Shown here: positions 9,711 to 16,035 of the stretch, piece after piece
Numbering within the stretch: the stretch's first letter is position 1
Layout of the letters: each line of letters opens with the position of its first letter
Source of the DNA: Acidovorax sp. T1
Lineage (GTDB): Bacteria > Pseudomonadota > Gammaproteobacteria > Burkholderiales > Burkholderiaceae_C
Direction of reading: 5' to 3'
Assembly (NCBI RefSeq): GCF_002176815.1
Contig: NZ_CP021648.1
Coordinates: 1,178,001 to 1,242,000 of the forward strand
Length of the DNA stretch: 64,000 nucleotides
The notes under the pieces: model-generated
The model's database searches: none
What the model was told of the DNA's origin: nothing
The model's input: the letters and a program-made list of their open reading frames with translations, nothing else
Program-made: the position numbers and the translations under genes

Positions 9711-9767
9711 CCTGCCTGGGGGAATTTGGGGTGGCCAAGGGTGGGGGAATTTGACCTGGCCATCGGG
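9711..9767 (-). repeat. IS right end with two transposase-site-like repeats
   Basis: Inverted counterpart of the left end: read on the minus strand it starts CCCGATGGCCAGGTC, then CAAATTCCCCC, then TTGGCCACCCC and a second CAAATTCCCCC. Confidence 0.75.
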
Positions 9768-9776
9768 GCCCTGCGC
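9768..9776. repeat. Right copy of 9-bp target-site duplication
   Basis: GCCCTGCGC, matching 7158-7166. Confidence 0.85.
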
Positions 9777-9800
9777 GGCCTGGGAGTGGTTTTTTGTCAT
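9768..9800 (-). pseudogene. Severed native 5' end of the MsbA-like ABC exporter gene
   Basis: Minus-strand ATG at 9800 opens the frame MTKNHSQAAQG, whose last three codons are the target duplication. The rest of the gene resumes at 7157, 2.6 kb away. The native promoter would lie in 9801-10039. Confidence 0.8.
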
Positions 9801-9901
9801 CAGGGCAGTGTAGGCGTCCACTGAAGTGCATGCACCGTCGGCTTGCGCGCATTCCGACTTGCCGGACGCAGTGGCGCAGCGAGAAAGGAATCGTTCTTAC
9901 G

Positions 9902-9924
9902 TAGGCATTTATACATAGGCATTT
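9902..9924. promoter_or_regulatory. Direct repeat TAGGCATTT x2 upstream of liv operon
   Basis: TAGGCATTT occurs at 9902-9910 and 9916-9924, a 14-base period, in the region that must hold the liv promoter and the divergent promoter of the interrupted exporter. It could be an operator or chance; I see no convincing -35/-10 pair. Confidence 0.25.
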
Positions 9925-10039
9925 GTCCCAGTATCTGGCCCCTATCGCGGCACTTACGATGCATTGCAACAAAACGCACCCACCGAGACCTTGTGGCAAG
10001 GCTCTTTCCTCAGCATCCCCATGGAGCGATCAAGGCGCA

Positions 10040-10810
10040 ATGAGCGACGTCATTCTTGAAACCCAAAGCCTGACCAAAGAGTTCAAAGGCTTCACCGCGG
10101 TCAGCAATGTGACCTTGTCGGTGCGCCGCGGCTCTATCCACGCCCTGATCGGGCCCAATGGCGCCGGCAAAACCACTTGCTTCAACTTGCTGACCAAGTT
10201 TTTGGAGCCGACCTCGGGGTCGATCCGTTTCAACGGCCAGGACATCACCCGCGAGAAGCCCGCAGAAATCGCACGACGTGGCGTGATCCGCTCGTTCCAG
10301 ATTTCGGCGGTGTTTCCGCACCTGACGCTGCTGGAAAACGTGCGCATCGGGCTGCAGCGCAAGCTGGGCACGGCGTTTCACTTCTGGCGCAGCGAGCGTA
10401 GCCTGCGCCAGCTCGATGCACGGGCCATGGAGCTGCTCACCGAAGTGGGTCTGGAAGACCTGGCTGACGAGCTCACAGTGAATCTGCCCTATGGCCGCAA
10501 GCGCGCCCTCGAAATTGCCACCACGCTGGCCATGGAGCCCGAGCTCATGCTGCTCGACGAACCTACACAGGGCATGGGCCACGAGGACGTGGACCGTGTC
10601 ACGCAGCTCATCAAGAAAGTGTCGGCCGGCCGGACCATCCTGATGGTGGAGCACAACATGAAAGTGGTATCCACCATTGCCGATTGCATCACCGTGCTGC
10701 AGCGTGGCGCCGTGCTGGCCGAAGGGCCTTACGCCGAAGTATCGAACAACCCCCAAGTGATGGAAGCCTACATGGGCACGACCGACGGCCAACTGCAGGG
10801 AGCCCACTGA
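10040..10810 (+). CDS. livG: Branched-chain amino-acid/amide ABC transporter, ATPase LivG
   Basis: ATP-binding subunit of a HAAT-type importer, 256 residues from ATG 10040 (MSDVILETQSLTKEF), the usual LivG start; an upstream in-frame extension is not family-like. Walker A GPNGAGKTT, Q-loop region RSFQISAVFPHLT, the signature NLPYGRKRALEIA and Walker B ELMLLDEPTQGM are present, with the H-loop MVEHNM. First gene of a five-gene operon (livG, livF, binding protein, livH, livM); livF follows after one base. Confidence 0.93.
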   Translation: MSDVILETQSLTKEFKGFTAVSNVTLSVRRGSIHALIGPNGAGKTTCFNLLTKFLEPTSGSIRFNGQDITREKPAEIARRGVIRSFQISAVFPHLTLLENVRIGLQRKLGTAFHFWRSERSLRQLDARAMELLTEVGLEDLADELTVNLPYGRKRALEIATTLAMEPELMLLDEPTQGMGHEDVDRVTQLIKKVSAGRTILMVEHNMKVVSTIADCITVLQRGAVLAEGPYAEVSNNPQVMEAYMGTTDGQLQGAH

Positions 10811-10811
10811 C

Positions 10812-11537
10812 ATGGCTACCTCTGCCTCCAATACCCCCGCGCTGGAAATTCGCAACCTGGAAGCCTGGTACGGCGAGTCGCATGTGCTGCATGGCGTGGA
10901 TATCGTGGTGCAGCCCGGCGAAGTGGTGACCTTGCTCGGGCGCAATGGCGCCGGGCGCACCACCACCATGCGTGCCGTCATGGGCCTCACGGGCGCCCGC
11001 AAGGGATCCGTGAAGATCAACGGTGTGGAGACCATCCACATGCCGACGCACCGCATCGCCCATCTGGGCGTGGGCTACTGCCCTGAGGAGCGGGGCATTT
11101 TTTCCAGCCTGTCGTGCGAAGAAAACCTGCTGTTGCCGCCGGCCCTCAAGACGGGAACGCAGGGCATGTCGATCGACGAAATTTACGCCATGTTTCCCAA
11201 CCTGGCCGAGCGCCGCAACAGCCAGGGCACGCGCCTGTCGGGTGGCGAGCAACAGATGCTGGCCGTGGCGCGCATCCTGCGCACTGGTGCCAAGCTTCTG
11301 CTGCTCGATGAAATCTCCGAGGGCCTGGCGCCCGTCATCGTGCAGGCGCTGGCCCGCATGATCGTCATGCTGCGCGAACGCGGCTACACGGTGGTCATGG
11401 TCGAGCAAAACTTCCGCTTTGCTGCGCCACTGGCTGACCGTTTTTATGTGATGGAGCATGGCCGCATCGTCGAAAAATTCGGCGCCAGCGAGCTGGAAGA
11501 AAAGATGCCGGTGCTCAACAACCTTCTCGGCGTCTGA
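10812..11537 (+). CDS. livF: Branched-chain amino-acid/amide ABC transporter, ATPase LivF
   Basis: Second ATPase of the importer, 241 residues. Signature LSGGEQQMLAVARIL, Walker B KLLLLDEISEGL and the H-loop-region MVEQNF are normal. The Walker A reads GRNGAGRTTT: the invariant lysine is arginine (codon CGC at 10954-10956), while the partner LivG keeps lysine. The binding-protein gene follows 60 bases downstream. Confidence 0.93.
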   Translation: MATSASNTPALEIRNLEAWYGESHVLHGVDIVVQPGEVVTLLGRNGAGRTTTMRAVMGLTGARKGSVKINGVETIHMPTHRIAHLGVGYCPEERGIFSSLSCEENLLLPPALKTGTQGMSIDEIYAMFPNLAERRNSQGTRLSGGEQQMLAVARILRTGAKLLLLDEISEGLAPVIVQALARMIVMLRERGYTVVMVEQNFRFAAPLADRFYVMEHGRIVEKFGASELEEKMPVLNNLLGV

Positions 11538-11597
11538 GCGGGCGGACGACCACGTCCCGTGTTTTTGCAACATTTATCACCACAACAGGAGACATTC

Positions 11598-12794
11598 ATG
11601 AAAAACAAGCTCAAGGCACTCGCACTGATGCTCGGCGCAGCCGGCCTGACCACTTCGGCCGTCCACGCGCAGGACAAAGTCAAGATCGGTTTCATCACCG
11701 ACATGTCCAGCCTGTATGCCGACGTGGAGGGCAAGAACGGTGCCGTGGCGATTCAGATGGCCATCGACGACTTTGGCGGCAAGGTGCTGGGCATGCCGGT
11801 CGAATTGATCAGCGCGGACCACCAGAACAAGGCCGACATCGCCGCCTCCAAGGCGCGCGAATGGATCGACACACAGGGCGTGACCATGCTGTTCGGTGGC
11901 ACCAACTCGGGCACGGCGCTGGCTGCCGCCAAGGTGGCTGCGGAAAAGAAGCGTGTCTATGTCAACAGTGGCGCCGGCTCATCGGCCCTGACCAATGAGC
12001 AATGCACCCCCTACACCGTGCACTACGCCTACGACACCGTGGCGCTGGCCCGCGGCACCGGCTCGGCCATTGTGGATGCGGGCGGCAAGAGCTGGTTTTT
12101 CCTGACAGCTGACTATGCCTTTGGTCAGGCACTCGAAGCGGACACCTCTGCCGCCGTCAAGGCCAAGGGCGGAACGGTTGCGGGCTCTGTCCGTCACCCG
12201 CTCAATGCATCAGATTTTTCGTCGTTCCTGTTGCAGGCACAAAACTCCAAGGCACAAATTCTCGGTCTGGCCAATGCGGGTGGCGACACCATCAACGCCA
12301 TCAAGGCCGCCAAGGAGTTCGGCATTGACAAGACCATGAAGATGGCGGGCCTGCTGCTGTTCATTACCGACATCCACAGCCTGGGTCTCAAGAACACCGA
12401 AGGCCTGCAATTCACCAGCAGCTGGTATTGGGACCTGAACGACGAGACCCGCAAGTTCGGCAAGCGTTTCTTCGACAAGACCAAGCGCATGCCCACTTCG
12501 ATTCAGGCGGCTGATTACTCGGCCACCATGAATTACCTCAAGGCCGTTCAGGCAGCCAAGAGTGTGGACGCCGACAAGGTCATGGCCGCGTGGCGCGCCA
12601 TGCCGATGAATGACTTCTACGCCTCCGGCACGCTGCGCCCGGATGGCCGCTATGTGCACGACATGTACCTGCTGCAAGTGAAGAAGCCCTCGGAGTCGAC
12701 CAAGCCTTGGGATTACTTCAAGGTCGTCAAAAAGATTCCGGGCGACCAGATCTTCACGACCAAGGCCGAGAGCAAGTGCGCTCTGTGGAAATAA
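11598..12794 (+). CDS. ABC transporter periplasmic substrate-binding protein (Leu/Ile/Val/amide type)
   Basis: Periplasmic ligand-binding protein of the importer, 398 residues, with a Sec signal peptide (MKNKLKALALMLGAAGLTTSAVHAQ, cleavage after VHA) and the type-I periplasmic-binding fold (KVKIGFITDMSSLYADVEG, then FGGTNSGTALAAAKVA). ATG 11598 is supported by CAGGAG seven bases upstream; an upstream frame start would mask the signal peptide. The ligand cannot be told from sequence; branched-chain amino acids, amides or small aromatic acids are all known for this family. Confidence 0.92.
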   Translation: MKNKLKALALMLGAAGLTTSAVHAQDKVKIGFITDMSSLYADVEGKNGAVAIQMAIDDFGGKVLGMPVELISADHQNKADIAASKAREWIDTQGVTMLFGGTNSGTALAAAKVAAEKKRVYVNSGAGSSALTNEQCTPYTVHYAYDTVALARGTGSAIVDAGGKSWFFLTADYAFGQALEADTSAAVKAKGGTVAGSVRHPLNASDFSSFLLQAQNSKAQILGLANAGGDTINAIKAAKEFGIDKTMKMAGLLLFITDIHSLGLKNTEGLQFTSSWYWDLNDETRKFGKRFFDKTKRMPTSIQAADYSATMNYLKAVQAAKSVDADKVMAAWRAMPMNDFYASGTLRPDGRYVHDMYLLQVKKPSESTKPWDYFKVVKKIPGDQIFTTKAESKCALWK

Positions 12795-12829
12795 GCTCCT
12801 GACCTGACCCTCACCCTCTGCCGCCTGCC

Positions 12830-13714
12830 ATGGAAATTTTTGGTGTCTCATTGCCGGGCCTTTTGAGCCAGCTCCTGTTGGGGCTGGTCAATGGCTCGTT
12901 TTACGCAATCCTCAGCCTCGGGCTGGCCGTGATCTTCGGCCTGCTCAACGTCATCAACTTTGCGCACGGTGCGCTGTTCATGATGGGGGCCGTGATTACC
13001 TGGATGGCCATGAACTACTTTGGCATCAACTACTGGTTGATGCTGGTGCTGGCGCCGCTGGTGGTGGGGGTGTTCGGGGTTTTGATCGAGAGGCTGCTGC
13101 TGCGCTGGATCTACAAGCTGGACCATCTGTATGGCCTGCTGCTGACACTGGGCCTGACGCTGCTGATCGAGGGGATCTTTCGCTCGATCTATGGCGTTTC
13201 GGGCCTGGGTTATGACACGCCCGAGCTGCTCGAAGGGGCCACCAACCTGGGCTTCATGATCATGCCCAACTACCGTGCCTGGGTGGTGGTGGCTTCCATC
13301 ACGGTGTGCATTGCCACCTGGTACGTGATCGAGAAGACCAAGCTGGGCGCCTACCTGCGTGCGGGCACCGAGAACCCGCGCCTGGTGGAGGCGTTTGGCG
13401 TCAACGTGCCGCTGATGATCACGCTGACCTATGCGTTTGGTGCCGGTCTGGCGGCCTTTGCCGGTGTGCTGGCCGCGCCGGTGTACCAGGTGTCCCCGCT
13501 GATGGGTCAGAACCTCATCATCGTCGTGTTTGCCGTGGTGGTGATCGGTGGCATGGGTTCCATCATGGGTTCCATCCTGACCGGGCTGGGCCTGGGCATC
13601 GTCGAAGGATTCACCAAGGTGTTCTATCCCGAAGCATCCTCGACCGTGGTGTTCGTCATCATGGTCATCGTTCTCCTGATTCGCCCCGCCGGCCTGTTCG
13701 GCAAAGAAAAATAA
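12830..13714 (+). CDS. livH: Branched-chain amino-acid/amide ABC transporter permease LivH
   Basis: Inner-membrane permease, 294 residues, about eight hydrophobic segments, with the family N-terminus (LLLGLVNGSFYAILSLGLAV) and GLLNVINFAHGALFMMGA. It forms the channel with LivM. Start ATG 12830 is 35 bases after the binding-protein stop; livM begins 12 bases after its end. Confidence 0.93.
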   Translation: MEIFGVSLPGLLSQLLLGLVNGSFYAILSLGLAVIFGLLNVINFAHGALFMMGAVITWMAMNYFGINYWLMLVLAPLVVGVFGVLIERLLLRWIYKLDHLYGLLLTLGLTLLIEGIFRSIYGVSGLGYDTPELLEGATNLGFMIMPNYRAWVVVASITVCIATWYVIEKTKLGAYLRAGTENPRLVEAFGVNVPLMITLTYAFGAGLAAFAGVLAAPVYQVSPLMGQNLIIVVFAVVVIGGMGSIMGSILTGLGLGIVEGFTKVFYPEASSTVVFVIMVIVLLIRPAGLFGKEK

Positions 13715-13726
13715 GGGGCTGCTCAC

Positions 13727-14722
13727 ATGAATTCCAAGAACCTTACTGCTTTTGGCTACGGCCTGTTGTTCATTGGCCTGCTGGTGGCGCCGTTGCTGGG
13801 TGCCTACCCGGTATTCGTGATGAAGCTGATGTGCTTCGCGCTGTTCGCTGCGGCCTTCAACCTGCTGCTGGGCTACACCGGCATGTTGTCTTTCGGCCAT
13901 GCTGCCTTTTTGGGGGGCTCGGCCTACGTGGCGGGCCAGTCCATGAAGGTGTGGGGCTTTACGCCCGAAATAGGCCTGCTGCTGGGCACGGCCAGCGGCG
14001 CCTTGCTGGGTCTGGTGGTGGGTTTCTTTGCCATCCGCCGCACCGGCATCTACTCCACGATGATCACGCTGGCCCTGGCACAGATGCTGTTTTTCATCTG
14101 CCTGCAGATGCCCTTTACTGGCGGTGAAGACGGGCTGCAAGGCGTACCCCGCGGCAAGCTGTTTGGCGTTTTGGATCTGCAGAACGACATGGCCATGTAC
14201 TACGTGGTGTTTATCGTGGTGGTGGCGGCGTTTTTGCTGATCGTGCGCACCGTGCACTCGCCCTATGGCCAGGTGCTCAAGGCCATCAAGGAAAACGAGC
14301 CGCGTGCCATTTCGCTGGGCTACGACACCAATCGCTTCAAGCTGCTGGCTTTCGTGCTGTCGGCTGCGCTGTCGGGGCTGGCCGGCTCGCTTAAAACCTT
14401 GGTGCTGGGGTTTGCCACACTCAGCGATGTGCACTGGTCGGCATCGGGCCACGTCGTGCTGATGACGCTGGTGGGCGGCCTGGGCACCTTGTCGGGCCCG
14501 CTGGTGGGTTCGGCCGTGGTGGTGTTGCTGGAGAACAAGCTGGGCGAGATTGGCGGTTTTCTGGCCACGCTGACCAGCGTGGAGTGGTTCAACACTCTGG
14601 GTGAGTCGGTGACCATGGTGACAGGCCTGATTTTTGTGGTCTGCGTGCTGGCATTCCGCCGCGGCATCATGGGTGAAATCATTGCCTGGCTGGCCCGCCG
14701 CAAGGCCGGCAGCAAGGGCTGA
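13727..14722 (+). CDS. livM: Branched-chain amino-acid/amide ABC transporter permease LivM
   Basis: Second permease of the importer, 331 residues. LLLGYTGMLSFGHAAFLGG and the cytoplasmic coupling stretch LKAIKENEPRAISLGYDT are typical of LivM. Last gene of the operon, ending 30 bases before a strong terminator. Confidence 0.93.
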   Translation: MNSKNLTAFGYGLLFIGLLVAPLLGAYPVFVMKLMCFALFAAAFNLLLGYTGMLSFGHAAFLGGSAYVAGQSMKVWGFTPEIGLLLGTASGALLGLVVGFFAIRRTGIYSTMITLALAQMLFFICLQMPFTGGEDGLQGVPRGKLFGVLDLQNDMAMYYVVFIVVVAAFLLIVRTVHSPYGQVLKAIKENEPRAISLGYDTNRFKLLAFVLSAALSGLAGSLKTLVLGFATLSDVHWSASGHVVLMTLVGGLGTLSGPLVGSAVVVLLENKLGEIGGFLATLTSVEWFNTLGESVTMVTGLIFVVCVLAFRRGIMGEIIAWLARRKAGSKG

Positions 14723-14752
14723 GTTTCACGTTTTCTTGCGCGCTTTGTAAAG

Positions 14753-14782
14753 GCCGCTGCGTCACAGGCGCAGCGGCTTTTT
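14753..14782 (+). terminator. Intrinsic terminator of the liv operon
   Basis: Perfect 9-bp stem GCCGCTGCG / CGCAGCGGC around a 7-base loop, followed by five T. It overlaps the 3' end of the converging lipocalin-like gene. Confidence 0.85.
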
Positions 14783-15961
14783 GTATCCCGTCATTTCCAG
14801 ATAGCCCCGGCCAACTGTTTCGCCCGCGCCATTGCGCAACTCGGACAGGCCTTCCCAGTAAATCGCCCCGGTAGAGCTGCTGCTGTCGAGCTCCTGGTCG
14901 TCCAGCAGCGCATGCACACCAAACTGGCCAGCGGAGGTTGTCACCTGCCACTGCACCGGATAGCGGGCGCCGCTCAAGGGGCTGCTCCAGTGGCGTTGTG
15001 CGGCAAACACCACGGTGTTGTCGGCAAATACCTGGGTCTGCTGGCGCGCCGGGCGGAACGAGCCACCCGTCCACAGCGTTGAGCCATCGGCGCGCCGCAA
15101 GCGAAACGCCGTGAGCGCGCCGCCATCGTGGAGGTTCATGCCAATCCAGTCCCAGCCTACGGCGTCGGGGTGCATCAGCGCGTCGCTCCATTCATGGTCC
15201 AGCCAGGCGCGGTTGGCCGTGCTGCCGCTTGCGGTGCTGCCGCTTTCGATGGCCATGCGCCGTCCATTCAGCACAATGCTGCCGCTCACCGCCAGTTGCG
15301 GCTGGCTGTAGTAGTAGCTCGCCTGGCTGGTTTCGGGGCCTTTGCGGGACAGGCCCTGGCGGCCCTGCAGCAGCGGTGGCTGGGCGGTATCGCATTGCAG
15401 GTCGAGCCCGAAGCCATCGCCCTCGACCCGCGCGGCGTATCGGCTGCCCGTAGTGGCCGGGCCTGGACCGGCGCTGCTGTCGGGTGCGGCACGCCGGGTG
15501 CTGGTGGGCAGCGCGGTCCTGGTGAGCGACCAGTCGCGCAGCCGGACGGCCGTGTCGGCCTCGCTGGCCTGCACCACGCCAAAGCCGGAGCGGGCAATGC
15601 GCTGGTCGTGGTGCAGGCGCTGGCCTTTGACGTCGGTCAGGGCCGCGTGGGCGAACAGCAACTGCTTGGCCGCAAAGGCCGACCGCAGGCCTTGCGTGGC
15701 GTCCACGCGCGAACGAAAGAACGTCACCTGAAACCCCCACAGGCGGCCCGCGGCCTGCGCATGGCCCGTGAGGTACCACCATTCGGTGTGCAGATCGGGG
15801 TGGCTGCCATGGTCGCGCGGAAAGTCGAGCGCCCGCGCGGGCAGCGCCTGCGCCAGCGTCGCCCCCGCTCCCAGCGTCAGCGCCAGCCATTGGCGGCGGG
15901 TGCAGAGGGCCAGGCCGCAGGCCGCACCGTGGGGGGCGAAAGAGGGTGGCTGCGCAGTCAT
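14762..15961 (-). CDS. Secreted lipocalin-like protein (AttH / carotenoid 1,2-hydratase-like)
   Basis: A 399-residue exported protein. The N-terminus has a twin-arginine-type signal ([19 protein letters not shown]). Family motifs follow: HTEWWYLTGH near residue 60, WLDHEWSD and GWDWIGMNLHDGG. This is the AttH/CrtC-like double-lipocalin family, usually found beside an FtsX-type permease and an ABC ATPase; here the permease lies 74 bases upstream on the same strand. A carotenoid-hydratase role is not implied, as no carotenoid genes are present. ATG 15961 precedes the signal peptide; upstream reading would enter the permease gene in another frame. Confidence 0.85.
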   Translation of the reverse strand: MTAQPPSFAPHGAACGLALCTRRQWLALTLGAGATLAQALPARALDFPRDHGSHPDLHTEWWYLTGHAQAAGRLWGFQVTFFRSRVDATQGLRSAFAAKQLLFAHAALTDVKGQRLHHDQRIARSGFGVVQASEADTAVRLRDWSLTRTALPTSTRRAAPDSSAGPGPATTGSRYAARVEGDGFGLDLQCDTAQPPLLQGRQGLSRKGPETSQASYYYSQPQLAVSGSIVLNGRRMAIESGSTASGSTANRAWLDHEWSDALMHPDAVGWDWIGMNLHDGGALTAFRLRRADGSTLWTGGSFRPARQQTQVFADNTVVFAAQRHWSSPLSGARYPVQWQVTTSAGQFGVHALLDDQELDSSSSTGAIYWEGLSELRNGAGETVGRGYLEMTGYKKPLRL

Positions 15962-16035
15962 GGCGCCGATTGTGTCCCAATGGCTGCGTCGCCGACGGAC
16001 CGGGCCGAGGGGCTGAGGGGGCCTCCGGGCTGCCG

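Larger units (their letters stand above)
7167..9767 (+). mobile_element. IS21-family insertion sequence, about 2.6 kb
   Basis: Bounded by 9-bp direct repeats and by inverted ends that read CCTGATGGCCACC on the left and CCCGATGGCCAGG on the right (inward). Each end holds two copies of a TGGCCA...CAAATTCCCCC-type motif, the multiple terminal binding sites expected of IS21 elements. It carries istA (DDE transposase) and istB (ATPase helper) overlapping at ATGA. Exact ends are inferred from the target duplication and the end symmetry; the usual IS21 duplication is 4-8 bp, so 9 bp is slightly long. Confidence 0.88.

Noticed and set aside
14762..15961. Carotenoid biosynthesis role for the CrtC-like protein
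   Set aside because: No other carotenoid genes are present, and the genomic context (FtsX permease, ATPase) fits the AttH-like group.
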